Source: Alphaproteobacteria bacterium (GTDB lineage Bacteria > Pseudomonadota > Alphaproteobacteria > UBA828). Taken from it: a stretch of DNA of 58,136 nucleotides. The notes beneath the pieces were generated by a model. It ran no database searches. It worked only from the letters and a program-made list of their open reading frames with translations, and had not been told where the DNA came from. Positions within the stretch are counted from its first letter, which is position 1; each line of letters opens with the position of its first letter. The position numbers were made by a program, and so were the translations under genes. This document shows positions 32,091 to 41,331 of the stretch, one piece after another. The stretch lies in assembly GCA_011523425.1 (NCBI GenBank), contig WTGU01000062.1, forward strand, positions 1 to 58,136, written 5' to 3'.

Positions 32091-32834
32091 ATGGGACGAA
32101 CCAAGAGCGCTGAAGGGACCGAAACCGGAGGGTTGCGATTCGAACTTGAGCGGCAACGTGCTGAGTACGAAAAGCGCTCTCAACGAAATATCCGGCTCGG
32201 GATTGTATTGTCAACCATGTTTATTGCATTGGTTGTTGCGGGATACACGTACTACCAGCAACTGGAAAGGGAACTTGAATTAGACAGACTATTGCGGCAC
32301 GAAGTTGAATTTATGAGCGCAGACTTACGAGAGCGTACCGATGAAACAAGAACGATTGCTGAGCAGGTTATCATGGAGCTGGAAAATCAGCGTGAACGGC
32401 TTGCCAGCCTTTCGGTTACTTCTGAAGGAAACATCAGCCAGAACGTGGAACTGAGACTGGCCGCCTTAGATTCTCAAGTGACGAGCGTACAAACTGAACT
32501 GGCAAAAATTCGTTCCGCTAATGTCGTTGAGAAACTTTCAGAAATTGAAAAAACAATGGAAGGTGACGTAATGAAGCTGTTGAGTGTACCAATTCTGACA
32601 CACAAATTCGACAGCTTCCGCGTTGTGACAGAAAAACAGATATTAAGTCTGGAGAAAAACATTGAAAAGCTCGAGTCACGGATTAATTTCTTTATGACCA
32701 CAACCGTGACACTCATCCTTGGCATCGTCACCGCTGTGTTGACACCTCTGTTTATATCCTTCTTGCGGCGCAGAGCAGCACATCGGTCTGCTGCAGGAAG
32801 CGCGGCCAACGAACAGCTCCCGCCTTCGCCGTGA
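32091..32834 (+). CDS. Orphan membrane protein with coiled coil (atypical composition)
   Basis: A 247-aa protein I do not recognise. Residues 1-33 are charged. A first membrane segment spans about 35-54 (LGIVLSTMFIALVVAGYTYY). Residues about 55-195 are rich in Glu, Leu, Gln and Arg with heptad character, suggesting a long coiled coil. A second membrane segment spans about 203-222 (TTVTLILGIVTAVLTPLFIS), followed by a basic tail. The layout suggests a membrane hairpin with the coiled coil on one side. Codon use is AT-rich: sampled 60-base lines are 33-48% GC against 73% nearby, so recent transfer is likely. GAGGG lies five bases before the ATG. Confidence 0.7.
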   Translation: MGRTKSAEGTETGGLRFELERQRAEYEKRSQRNIRLGIVLSTMFIALVVAGYTYYQQLERELELDRLLRHEVEFMSADLRERTDETRTIAEQVIMELENQRERLASLSVTSEGNISQNVELRLAALDSQVTSVQTELAKIRSANVVEKLSEIEKTMEGDVMKLLSVPILTHKFDSFRVVTEKQILSLEKNIEKLESRINFFMTTTVTLILGIVTAVLTPLFISFLRRRAAHRSAAGSAANEQLPPSP

Positions 32835-32914
32835 ACTGAGCAGGGTTGTTTCCCGCAACATGGTGTAGCAGCTCTCACTTCCCTGATGGCTGACGCGGGT
32901 TCGGACGCCGGCAT

Positions 32915-32943
32915 TTGATCCGCCGCCGCATCGTGCTTATGTG
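32915..32943 (+). promoter_or_regulatory. Probable promoter of the ABC exporter gene
   Basis: TTGATC (32915-32920) and TATGTG (32938-32943) are separated by exactly 17 bases, 65 bases before the ATG at 33009. The site is on the right edge of the low-GC island. Confidence 0.55.
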
Positions 32944-33008
32944 ACACGCGCACCCAACGCGCTCTGAGCCCCACCGCCGGGGGGGCGAGCCACCGGACCC
33001 ACGGCTCC

Positions 33009-34901
33009 ATGGTTTCTCTCGATCGCGAGGCCCGCGTGCAGGCTGCGGGGGAACGCTCGCACCTGCACACCATCCGCACGCTGCTGCCCTATCTCTGGCC
33101 GCGCGGCTCGCTGGAGATGCGCGGCCGGGTCGTGCTCGCGGTGCTCCTCCTCGTCGGCGCCAAGGTGGCGAACGTCTATGTGCCGATCCTCTACAAGGAT
33201 GCGGTCGACATCCTCTCGGACGACACCGCGGCGGTCATCGTGGTGCCGGTGGCGATCCTGCTCGCCTACGGCGCGCTCAGGGTGCTCACCGTCGCCTTCG
33301 GCGAGCTCAGGGACGCGGTCTTCGCCAAGGTGGGCGAGCGCGCGATCCGCACCGTGGCGCTCCAGGTCTTCAACCACCTGCACCGGCTCTCGCTCCGCTT
33401 CCACATCGAGCGGCGCACCGGGGGCTTGAGCCGCGCCATCGAGCGCGGCATCAAGGGGATCGAGTTCCTGCTCACCTTCATGCTGTTCAACATCCTGCCG
33501 ACCCTGGTGGAGGTCACCATGGTCTGCGGCATCCTCTGGTTCCTCTACGGCATCGCCTACGCGGCGATAACCTTCGTCACCATCGGCTCCTTTATCGCCT
33601 TCACGCTGACGGTCACCGAATGGCGGCTGAAGTACCGCCGGCGCATGAACGAGAAGGACAGCGAAGCGAACACCAAGGCCATCGACAGCCTGCTCAACTA
33701 TGAGACGGTCAAGTACTTCGGCAACGAGGTGCACGAGGCGCAGCGCTTCGACGTCTCGCGCCGGCAATACGAACGAGCGGCGGTGCAGAGCAAGACCAGC
33801 CTCTCGCTGCTCAACATCGGCCAGGGGGTGATCATCGCCACCGGGCTCACCGGCATCACCATCATGGCCGGCTACGAGGTCGCCGCCGGCACCATGACCA
33901 TCGGGGACTTCGTGCTGGTCAACACCTACCTGCTGCAGCTCTACATCCCGCTCAACTTCCTCGGCTTCGTCTATCGCGAGATCAAGCAGTCTCTCACCGA
34001 CATGGAGTCGATGTTCGGCATCCTTTCGGTGGAGCGCGAGATCGAGGACGCCCCGGACGCCGCCCCGCTGCGGGTGACGGCCGGCGCCATCGAGTTCGAG
34101 GACGTGCGCTTCCGCTACGAGGAGCGGCGCGGCATCCTCGACGGCATCTCGTTCAGCGTGGCGCCCGGCACCACCACCGCCATCGTCGGCGCGAGCGGCG
34201 CCGGCAAGTCCACCATCTCGCGCATCCTCTTCCGCTTCTACGACATCGAATCCGGCCACGTCAGGATCGACGGCCAGGACGTGCGCACGGTCAGCCAGGA
34301 CAGCCTGCGCGCGGCCATCGGCATCGTTCCCCAGGACACGGTGCTCTTCAACGACACGATCTACTACAACATCGCCTACGGCCGGCCCGAGGCGACCACG
34401 GCGGAGGTGGAGGAAGCGGCGCGGCTCGCCCATATCCACGACTTCATCGCGGCGCTGCCCGACGGCTACGAGAGCGTGGTCGGCGAGCGCGGCCTCAAGC
34501 TCTCGGGCGGCGAGAAGCAGCGGGTCGCGATCGCGCGCACCATCCTCAAGAATCCGCGTATCCTGCTGTTCGACGAGGCAACGTCTGCCCTCGATTCGCA
34601 GACCGAGAAGGAAATCCAGGCGAGCCTCAAGGAGGTCAGCCGCGACCGCTCCACGCTGATGATCGCCCACCGCCTCTCCACCGTCATCGACGCCGACCAG
34701 ATCCTTGTGCTGGAGGCAGGCCGCATCGTCGAGCGCGGCCGCCACGCGGAGCTCCTGGTGCGCGACGGCCGCTATGCCGAGATGTGGTGGCGCCAGCAGG
34801 AGACCGCCGAGCTTCGCGAGGAGCTGGCGCAACGGCTCGCCGACGAGGAAGGAGGCGCAGAGGAGACGCCCCTCGTGCCCGGAAGCGAGAGCGCGCCATG
34901 A
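33009..34901 (+). CDS. Atm1/HMT1-type ABC exporter (permease-ATPase fusion)
   Basis: A 630-aa half-transporter that would act as a homodimer in the inner membrane. Residues about 40-330 carry six membrane helices. RFHIERRTGGLSRAIERG and NYETVKYFGNE are hallmarks of the ABCB7/Atm1 group, which exports glutathione-linked sulfur or metal conjugates. The ATPase domain has Walker A GASGAGKST (394-402), the signature LSGGEKQRVAIAR, Walker B ILLFDEATSALD and the His-loop MIAHRLST. It overlaps meaB by four bases. Confidence 0.92.
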   Translation: MVSLDREARVQAAGERSHLHTIRTLLPYLWPRGSLEMRGRVVLAVLLLVGAKVANVYVPILYKDAVDILSDDTAAVIVVPVAILLAYGALRVLTVAFGELRDAVFAKVGERAIRTVALQVFNHLHRLSLRFHIERRTGGLSRAIERGIKGIEFLLTFMLFNILPTLVEVTMVCGILWFLYGIAYAAITFVTIGSFIAFTLTVTEWRLKYRRRMNEKDSEANTKAIDSLLNYETVKYFGNEVHEAQRFDVSRRQYERAAVQSKTSLSLLNIGQGVIIATGLTGITIMAGYEVAAGTMTIGDFVLVNTYLLQLYIPLNFLGFVYREIKQSLTDMESMFGILSVEREIEDAPDAAPLRVTAGAIEFEDVRFRYEERRGILDGISFSVAPGTTTAIVGASGAGKSTISRILFRFYDIESGHVRIDGQDVRTVSQDSLRAAIGIVPQDTVLFNDTIYYNIAYGRPEATTAEVEEAARLAHIHDFIAALPDGYESVVGERGLKLSGGEKQRVAIARTILKNPRILLFDEATSALDSQTEKEIQASLKEVSRDRSTLMIAHRLSTVIDADQILVLEAGRIVERGRHAELLVRDGRYAEMWWRQQETAELREELAQRLADEEGGAEETPLVPGSESAP

Positions 34902-35896
34902 CGGGCAGCAAGGGCACCGCCGACCGTGCGCCGTCTGCCGACGCGGTTCTCGCGGGCGACCGGCGGGCGCTCGCGGCGGCGATCACCCTCCTCGAATCGA
35001 CCAGGGAGGCCGATCGCGCCGAGGCCGAGGCGCTGCTCCAGGCGTTGCTGCCGCATTCCGGCAAGGCCGTCAGGCTCGGCATCTCGGGCGCGCCGGGGGT
35101 GGGCAAGTCGACCTTCATCGAGGCCTTCGGCACCCGGCAGATCGCGGCCGGCCGCCGGCTTGCCGTGCTCGCGATCGACCCCTCCAGCACGCGCTCGGGC
35201 GGCTCGATCCTCGGCGACAAGACGCGCATGCCGGAGCTCGCCCGGAGCGAGCAGAGCTTCATCCGCGCCTCGCCCGCCGGCGGCACGCTCGGCGGCGTCG
35301 CGCGGCGCACGCGCGACGTGATGCTCGCCTGCGAGGCGGCGGGCTTCGACCTGGTGATGGTGGAGACCGTCGGCGTCGGCCAGTCCGAGGCCGCCGTCGC
35401 TGACATGGTGGACCTCTATATGCTTCTGGTGCAGCCCGGCGCCGGCGACGAGCTGCAGGGGATCAAGCGTGGCGTGGTGGAGCGCGCCGACATCGTCGTC
35501 GTCACCAAGGCCGATGGCGCGCTGGCGGGCCCTGCCGCCCACGCCACGGCGGACTTCGAGGCTGCGCTCTCGCTCCACGCCGGCGAAGGGCCGTGGACCC
35601 CCTGCGTCATCGCCTGCTCGTCGCTGGAGGGACACGGCCTCGACGAGATCGCGCACGCCGTGGAGCGGCACCGGGCGGTGCTGACCCAGGCGGGCGCGCT
35701 GGAGGCGAAGCGGGCCGCGCAGGCCCGGGCCTGGCTCTGGCGCGAGGCCGAGGACACGCTGATGGCGACGCTCCGCGCCGACGAGCGGCTGGCGCCTGCG
35801 GTGGACGCGCTGGAAGCGGAGGTCGCAGCCGGGACGCTCACGCCCGGCGCCGCCGCGCGCCGCATCGTCCGGCGCCTTCTGGGACGCGACGCGTAG
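34898..35896 (+). CDS. meaB: Methylmalonyl-CoA mutase-associated GTPase MeaB
   Basis: A G3E-family P-loop GTPase that gates cofactor loading and protects methylmalonyl-CoA mutase; 332 aa. The P-loop is GAPGVGKST (64-72), followed by AIDPSSTRSGGSILGDKTRM, the switch/Walker B region ETVGVGQSE and the base-recognition segment VTKADGA. It starts at an ATG overlapping the exporter stop codon. Its natural partner, mcm, is 3.1 kb upstream on the same strand. Confidence 0.95.
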   Translation: MTGSKGTADRAPSADAVLAGDRRALAAAITLLESTREADRAEAEALLQALLPHSGKAVRLGISGAPGVGKSTFIEAFGTRQIAAGRRLAVLAIDPSSTRSGGSILGDKTRMPELARSEQSFIRASPAGGTLGGVARRTRDVMLACEAAGFDLVMVETVGVGQSEAAVADMVDLYMLLVQPGAGDELQGIKRGVVERADIVVVTKADGALAGPAAHATADFEAALSLHAGEGPWTPCVIACSSLEGHGLDEIAHAVERHRAVLTQAGALEAKRAAQARAWLWREAEDTLMATLRADERLAPAVDALEAEVAAGTLTPGAAARRIVRRLLGRDA

Positions 35897-35960
35897 AGCG
35901 GCGCCGGGCCGGAGGCGAGAAAGCGGGAGACCGGGCGGCGCAGACAAGGGGGGAGACGAC

Positions 35961-37271
35961 ATGGCGATGGACTTGATCGTGCGCGGGGCCACTCTGCCCG
36001 ATGGACGACGCGGCGTGGACATCGGCGTGCGGGACGCGCGCATCGCTGCCGTGGAGCCCGCGCTGCAGGCCGAGGCCCGGCAGGAGATCGACGCCACGGA
36101 CCGGCTGGTCACGCCGCCCTTCATCGACGCTCACTTCCACATGGATGCGACGCTGGCGCGCCCTCTGACCGACGCTCTGCCGCGCCCCGACCAGTCCGGT
36201 CTCCTCTTCGAGGGCATCTATCTGTGGGATGAGCTGAAGCGCCAACTGACTCCGGAGGCGGTCGCCGAGCGGGCGATGACCTATTGCGACATGGCGATCG
36301 CCCAGGGAATCCAGGCGATTCGCAGCCATGTCGACGTCTGCGACGAGAGGCTGACCGGCGTGGAGGCGCTGCTCGAAGTCAAGCGCCGGGTCGCGCCCTA
36401 CATCGACCTGCAGCTCATCGCCTTCCCGCAGATGGGCTACTACCGCTACGCGGGCGCGCAGGACCACCTGCGGCGGGCGCTCGACATGGGCGTCGAGGTG
36501 GTCGGCGGCATCCCGCACTTCGAGCGCACGATGGCCGACGGCACCGCGTCGGTGACCGAGCTGTTGGAGATCGCCGCAGAGCGCGGGCTGCTCGTCGACA
36601 TGCACTGCGACGAGACCGACGACCCGATGTCGCGTCACATCGAGACGCTCTCCAGAGAGACCCATCGCCTCGGCCTCCAGGGGCGGGTGACGGCGTCGCA
36701 CCTGGCTTCCATGCACGTCATGGACAACTACTACGTCAGCAAGCTGATTCCGCTGATTGCGGAGTCGGAGATCGGCGTGACTCCCAATCCCCTGACCAAC
36801 ATCGCGGCGTGGGGACACAACAACGGCAGCTATCCGAAATGGCGCGGCATGACGCGCGTGCCGGAGCTGAGGGAGGCCGGCATCACGCTGGCCTTCGGCC
36901 AGGATTGCATGATGGACCCGTGGTACGTCTACGGCAGCGCCGACATGCTCGAGGTCGCGCACATGGGCTCGCACGTGGCGGGCATGTTCGGGGCGGACGA
37001 GGTGAAGGCCTGCTTCGACGCCATCACCGTGAACCCCGCCAGGATCATGCACCTGGAGGGTTACGGACTGGAGCCCGGCTGCCATGCCGACATGGTCGTG
37101 CTCCAGGCCGCGGACCCGCTGGAGGCGATCAGGCTGCGAGCGACGCGGCTCGCGGTGATCCGCCGCGGCGAGGTGGTCGCACGCACCCCGCCGACGGTGA
37201 CGGCGCTCTCCCTGCCGGGAAGGCCCAACAGTGTGGCCCTGACCCACAAGCCGGCCGAGGGCCAGGACTGA
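35961..37271 (+). CDS. Amidohydrolase, cytosine deaminase-like
   Basis: A 436-aa metal-dependent hydrolase close to CodA in layout. Metal-site motifs are DAHFHMDAT (His58, His60), DMHCDETDD, TASHLASMH and FGQDCMMDPWY (Asp315). The C-terminal beta-sandwich closes the fold. CodA deaminates cytosine to uracil, but relatives act on isoguanine, creatinine and other cyclic amidines, so the substrate is open. Close relatives usually have GHDDVFDPWY where this protein has GQDCMMDPWY. AGGGGGGAGACG precedes the ATG. It is 64 bases after meaB and on the same strand. Confidence 0.82.
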   Translation: MAMDLIVRGATLPDGRRGVDIGVRDARIAAVEPALQAEARQEIDATDRLVTPPFIDAHFHMDATLARPLTDALPRPDQSGLLFEGIYLWDELKRQLTPEAVAERAMTYCDMAIAQGIQAIRSHVDVCDERLTGVEALLEVKRRVAPYIDLQLIAFPQMGYYRYAGAQDHLRRALDMGVEVVGGIPHFERTMADGTASVTELLEIAAERGLLVDMHCDETDDPMSRHIETLSRETHRLGLQGRVTASHLASMHVMDNYYVSKLIPLIAESEIGVTPNPLTNIAAWGHNNGSYPKWRGMTRVPELREAGITLAFGQDCMMDPWYVYGSADMLEVAHMGSHVAGMFGADEVKACFDAITVNPARIMHLEGYGLEPGCHADMVVLQAADPLEAIRLRATRLAVIRRGEVVARTPPTVTALSLPGRPNSVALTHKPAEGQD

Positions 37272-37290
37272 CGCGGGCCACCGGGCGGGC

Positions 37291-37319
37291 TGGATATTCG
37301 CCAGGGCAGGGACTATGTA
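37291..37319 (+). promoter_or_regulatory. Possible promoter of the thiolase operon
   Basis: TGGATA (37291-37296) and TATGTA (37314-37319) are separated by 17 bases and lie 49 bases before the ATG at 37369. Confidence 0.45.
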
Positions 37320-37368
37320 ATGTGCCGCGGTGCAGCATGCGCCCACGGAACGCGGGAGAACACGGAAC

Positions 37369-38556
37369 ATGATGGATGATCCGATCGTCATCGTTGGCAT
37401 GGCGCGCACGCCCATGGGCGGGTTTCAGGGAGCGCTGAAGGATGCGCGAGCGCCCGAGCTCGGCTCTGCGGCGATCGAGGCGGCGCTTTCCCGCGCGGGC
37501 GTCGAGGCGCACGAGGTCGACGAGGTGATCATGGGCAACATCCTCTCGGCCGGCCAGGGCCAGGCGCCGGCGCGCCAGGCCGCCATCGGCGCCGGCATCC
37601 CCGACCATGTCGGCTGCACCACCATCAACAAGATGTGCGGCTCCGGCATGAAGGCCGCGATGTTCGCCCACGACCTGATCGCGGCCGGCTCCGGCGCGAT
37701 CGTCGTCGCCGGCGGCATGGAGAGCATGACCAACGCGCCCTACCTGCTGGATCGCGCCCGCGGCGGCTATCGCATGGGCCACGGCAAGGTGCAGGACCAC
37801 ATGTTCCTCGACGGCCTGGAGGACGCCTACGACAAGGGCAAGCTGATGGGCCACTTCGCCGAGGAGACGGCGCGCACCTACCAGTTCACCCGCGAGCAGC
37901 AGGACGAGTTCGCCATCACCTCGCTCACCCGCGCGAAGACGGCGATCGAGGACGGCTCCTTCGACGGCGAGGTCGCGCCGGTCACGGTCACGCACCGCAA
38001 GGGCGAGACGGTGGTGGCCCAGGACGAGCAGCCGCTCACAGCCGACCTCGACAAGATCCCGACGCTCCGGCCCGCCTTCGCCAAGGACGGCTCGGTGACC
38101 GCCGCCAATTCCAGCTCGATCTCGGACGGCGGCGCGGCGCTGGTGCTGATGCGGCGCTCCGAGGCGGACGCGCGCGGGCTCGCGCCGGTCGCCGTCATCC
38201 ACGGCCACGCGACCCACGCGCAGGCGCCGGCCTGGTTCACCACCGCACCGGGGCCGGCGCTCCGCAAGCTCTTCGAGAAGATCGGCTGGGACGCGGACGA
38301 CGTGGACCTCTACGAGATCAACGAGGCCTTCGCCGTCGTCGCCATGGCGGCGATGCGCGATCTCGACCTCGACCACGAGAAGGTGAACGTGCACGGGGGC
38401 GCCTGCGCGCTCGGCCATCCGGTCGGCGCGTCCGGCGCGCGCATCGTCATCACCCTCCTGGCCGCGCTGGAGAAGTACGGCCTCGAGAAGGGCGCGGCCG
38501 CGCTCTGCATCGGCGGCGGCGAGGCCACGGCGCTCGCCGTCGAGCGCCTGCACTAG
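37369..38556 (+). CDS. Acetyl-CoA acetyltransferase (thiolase)
   Basis: A 395-aa thiolase. The acyl-accepting Cys90 lies in [10 protein letters not shown]; the catalytic His350 in [10 protein letters not shown] and Cys380 in [10 protein letters not shown] complete the active site. Length and motifs fit a degradative/biosynthetic acetoacetyl-CoA thiolase (thiolase II), with beta-ketothiolase use in catabolism. The start at the first of two adjacent ATGs (37369) follows GGGAG. A DUF1989 gene, an acyl-CoA dehydrogenase and a DsbA-fold isomerase follow closely in what is probably one operon. Confidence 0.93.
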   Translation: MMDDPIVIVGMARTPMGGFQGALKDARAPELGSAAIEAALSRAGVEAHEVDEVIMGNILSAGQGQAPARQAAIGAGIPDHVGCTTINKMCGSGMKAAMFAHDLIAAGSGAIVVAGGMESMTNAPYLLDRARGGYRMGHGKVQDHMFLDGLEDAYDKGKLMGHFAEETARTYQFTREQQDEFAITSLTRAKTAIEDGSFDGEVAPVTVTHRKGETVVAQDEQPLTADLDKIPTLRPAFAKDGSVTAANSSSISDGGAALVLMRRSEADARGLAPVAVIHGHATHAQAPAWFTTAPGPALRKLFEKIGWDADDVDLYEINEAFAVVAMAAMRDLDLDHEKVNVHGGACALGHPVGASGARIVITLLAALEKYGLEKGAAALCIGGGEATALAVERLH

Positions 38557-38566
38557 GGCCGCCGCC

Positions 38567-39166
38567 ATGGCGGGCGGGCACGGGACGATACCGGCGAGAA
38601 GCGGCCACGCGCTCAGGCTCGGCGCGGGCAAGGCGCTCAGGCTCGTCAACACCCACGGCACCCAGGTGGTGGACACCTGGGCCTTCAACGCCGACGACAT
38701 GACCGAGTTCATGTCGATGGAGCATTCGCGCGTCGCCATCGGCGGCATCTTCCCCCGGGCCGGCGACACCATGGTCACCAACAGGCGGCGCGCGATCCTC
38801 ACCCTCGTGGAAGACACCTCGCCTGGCATCCACGACACGCTGATCGCCGCCTGTGACCGCTGGCGCTACATCCTGCTCGGCGCCGGCGACGATCACGACA
38901 ATTGCGAGGACAATCTCCATGCCGGCCTCGCGGCGATCGGGCTCAAGTCGGCGGAGACGCCGTCCCCCTGGAACATGTGGATGAACATCCCCGTGGGCAG
39001 CGACGGCTCGGTCTCCTTCGAACCCACCGTCTCCAGCCCCGGCGACCACGTGGTGCTGCGGGCGGAGATGGACATCGTGCTGGCGTTCTCCTGCTGCCCG
39101 CAGGACATCCTGCCCATCAACGGCGTCGCCTGCACGCCGGTAGACGCCGCCTACGAGCGGCTCTGA
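38567..39166 (+). CDS. DUF1989 (urea carboxylase-associated) family protein
   Basis: A 199-aa protein of the DUF1989 family, often found beside urea carboxylase genes. Recognisable segments are NTHGTQVVDTWAFNADD, MSMEHSRVAIG and DDHDNCEDNL, the last with possible metal ligands. The motif SCCPQDILPINGV near the C-terminus is typical. No urea carboxylase or allophanate hydrolase is present here. Tight spacing (10 bases after the thiolase, 11 before the dehydrogenase) shows it belongs to this operon. No enzymatic reaction can be assigned. Confidence 0.82.
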   Translation: MAGGHGTIPARSGHALRLGAGKALRLVNTHGTQVVDTWAFNADDMTEFMSMEHSRVAIGGIFPRAGDTMVTNRRRAILTLVEDTSPGIHDTLIAACDRWRYILLGAGDDHDNCEDNLHAGLAAIGLKSAETPSPWNMWMNIPVGSDGSVSFEPTVSSPGDHVVLRAEMDIVLAFSCCPQDILPINGVACTPVDAAYERL

Positions 39167-39177
39167 GAGCGCACGCC

Positions 39178-40329
39178 ATGACGGCCAACGGCCTCTTCCT
39201 CAGCGACGAGCAGCGGATGATCCGCGACATGGCGCGCGACTTCGCCGAGGGCGAGCTCGCCCCCCATGCCGGCAGGTGGGACCTGGAGGGTGGCTACCCC
39301 GACGACCTCCTCTCCCGCATGGGCAGGCTCGGGCTGATGGGCATGCTGGTGCCGCCGGAATGGGACGGAGCCGGCGCCGACCACGTGGCCTACGCGCTCG
39401 CCATGGAGGAGATCGCGGCCGGCGACGTCGGCACGTCGACGGCGATGAGCGTCAACAACTCGCTCGTCTGCGCGGGCATCCTCAAGGCCGGCTCGGAGGC
39501 GCAGAAGGAGCGCTTCCTCCGCCCGCTCGCGCGCGGCGACATGCTCGGCTGCTTCTGCCTGACCGAGCCGCAGGCGGGCTCGGACGCCTCCAACCTGCGC
39601 ACCCGCGCGGTGCCGGACGGCAACGGCTACCGCCTGAGCGGCACCAAGCAGTTCGTCTCCAGCGGCTCCAGGGCGGACCTCGCGATGGTCTTCGCCGTCA
39701 CCGACCCGGACGCCGGCAAGAAGGGGATCAGCTGCTTCCTGGTGCCGACCGATACGGACGGCTACCGGATCGCGAGCCACGAGACCAAAATGGGCCAGCG
39801 GGCGCACGACACCTGCCAGATCGTCTTCGAGGAGGTCCGCCTCACCCCCGACCTGATGCTGGGCGAGCCCGGCCAGGGCTACGCCATCGCGCTCGGCAAC
39901 CTCGAGGGCGGGCGCATCGGCGTCGCCGCCCAGGCGACCGGCGCCATGCGGGCCGCCTACGAGGCCGCGCTCGCCTACGCCAGGGAGCGGGAGAGCTTCG
40001 GCAAGCCGCTGATCGAGCATCAGGCGGTGGGCTTCCGGCTCGCCGACATGGCGACGGAGATCGAGGCGGCGCGCCTGCTGACGCTGCAGGCGGCGCGGCT
40101 GCGCGATGCCGGCGAGCCCTGCCTGAAGGAAGCCTCCATGGCCAAGCTCTTCGCCTCGGAGACTGCGGAGCGGGTCTGCTCGAAGGCGATCCAGACCTTG
40201 GGCGGCTACGGCTACCTGAGCGACTTTCCGGTGGAGCGCATCTATCGCGACCAGCGCGTCTGCACGATCTACGAGGGCACGAGCGACGTCCAGCGGCTGG
40301 TCATCAGCCGGGCGCTCGCGCGGGAGTGA
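39178..40329 (+). CDS. Acyl-CoA dehydrogenase
   Basis: A 383-aa FAD enzyme that oxidises an acyl-CoA to the 2-enoyl-CoA and passes electrons to ETF. FCLTEPQAGSDASNL binds the flavin/CoA, and Glu366 in IYEGTSDVQR is the usual catalytic base. The profile fits short- or branched-chain members. It is in the operon with the thiolase, so beta-oxidation of a short acyl-CoA is likely, although hydratase and hydroxyacyl dehydrogenase genes are not adjacent. Confidence 0.92.
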   Translation: MTANGLFLSDEQRMIRDMARDFAEGELAPHAGRWDLEGGYPDDLLSRMGRLGLMGMLVPPEWDGAGADHVAYALAMEEIAAGDVGTSTAMSVNNSLVCAGILKAGSEAQKERFLRPLARGDMLGCFCLTEPQAGSDASNLRTRAVPDGNGYRLSGTKQFVSSGSRADLAMVFAVTDPDAGKKGISCFLVPTDTDGYRIASHETKMGQRAHDTCQIVFEEVRLTPDLMLGEPGQGYAIALGNLEGGRIGVAAQATGAMRAAYEAALAYARERESFGKPLIEHQAVGFRLADMATEIEAARLLTLQAARLRDAGEPCLKEASMAKLFASETAERVCSKAIQTLGGYGYLSDFPVERIYRDQRVCTIYEGTSDVQRLVISRALARE

Positions 40330-40334
40330 CGGCG

Positions 40335-40937
40335 ATGAGCGAGAGCATCGACTTCTACTTCGACTTCTCCTCGCCCTACGGCTATCTCGCGGCCGAACGC
40401 ATCGACGGCATCGCGGAGCGGCACGGGCGCACGGTCGCGTGGCGGCCCTTCCTGCTCGGCGCCGTCTTCCAGAAGATCGGCGGCAGCCCGCTGGTGGACC
40501 AGCCCATGAAGGGGCCCTACTCGCGCCACGACATGCTGCGCTCGGCCCGCCTTCACGGCATCGCCTTCAGCGTACCCGACAACTTCCCGGTCAACAGCAT
40601 CGCCGCCTGCCGCGCCTTCTACTGGCTGGCGGAGAGCGACGCGGGCGCCGCCCACGACCTCGCGCTCGCGCTCTACCGCGGCTACTTCACCGGGAACCGC
40701 GACCTGAGCCGGCCCGAGACCGTGGTCGAGGCGGCGCAGGCGCTCGGCGTCGACGGCGATGCGCTGGTGGCGGCGCTGCAGGACCAGGCGGTGAAGGACC
40801 GGCTGCGCGTCGAGAACGATCAGGCGCTCGATCGCGGCGTCTTCGGCTCGCCCACCGTCTTCGTCGGCGACGAGATGTTCTGGGGCCACGACCGGCTGGA
40901 GCAGATCGACCGCTGGCTCGAAACCGGCGGCTGGTAG
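40335..40937 (+). CDS. DsbA-fold 2-hydroxychromene-2-carboxylate isomerase-like protein
   Basis: A 200-aa thioredoxin/DsbA-fold protein of the kappa-class GST/HCCA isomerase group. IDFYFDFSSPYGYLAAERI gives the active-site serine region, and FGSPTVFVGDEMFWGHDRL is the conserved cis-Pro and C-terminal segment. Members catalyse glutathione-dependent isomerisation in naphthalene breakdown, but many are of unknown role. It starts six bases after the dehydrogenase, so it is probably co-transcribed. Confidence 0.88.
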   Translation: MSESIDFYFDFSSPYGYLAAERIDGIAERHGRTVAWRPFLLGAVFQKIGGSPLVDQPMKGPYSRHDMLRSARLHGIAFSVPDNFPVNSIAACRAFYWLAESDAGAAHDLALALYRGYFTGNRDLSRPETVVEAAQALGVDGDALVAALQDQAVKDRLRVENDQALDRGVFGSPTVFVGDEMFWGHDRLEQIDRWLETGGW

Positions 40938-41331
40938 CGGGCTCCACCGACCCGACTCCGGTTCCTGACGCTGGCGCCCTCGCCGGGCGCCACCCTGCGG
41001 GCGCGGATTCTCCATTCCGCGCTCGCGACCTTTCAGGCGCGAGCGACTCAGGCGCGAGCGACTCCCCGGACCATGGTGCGGTGGACGGCGCGGGGCGCGG
41101 GCGCGACGATCGCGCCATGCAGCGGGCGAGAGAACGGATGGGGGCAGCCGGGGCGACGGGGGGAATCGCCCCGCGCCAGCTCGCGGTCGTGGGATTCATC
41201 GCAGGAATCCCACTTGATATCTCCGCGGAATCCCTTGCTATCCCACGGAATCCCGCATGGGGGCCCCGGCCGGAATCCCACTTCGCCTCCCGTCTCGTCG
41301 GGCTCCGGCCTCGCCGCCCGGTGCGCGCGGC
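40938..41331. repeat. Non-coding convergent region with repeats and clustered GANTC sites
   Basis: This 394-base gap between convergent genes shows no believable gene. It contains a hairpin GGCGCCC/GGGCGCC (40973-40991), which may end the upstream operon. A 15-base unit is directly repeated at 41034-41048 and 41049-41063. GGAATCCC occurs four times (41204, 41227, 41247, 41272; spacing 23, 20 and 25). A perfect inverted repeat GTGGGATTC/GAATCCCAC spans 41189-41213. GANTC, the CcrM methylation site, occurs six times in 41163-41277 and once more at 41006. Confidence 0.75.

Noticed and set aside
31861-32283. GTG-started 140-codon frame across the low-GC island
   Set aside because: It overlaps the better-supported 247-aa gene in another frame, has no ribosome-binding site noted and no protein-like pattern.
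40973-40991. Hairpin as a firm intrinsic terminator of the thiolase operon
   Set aside because: The stem is perfect (7 bp) but no T-tract follows, so it is only mentioned within the repeat region.
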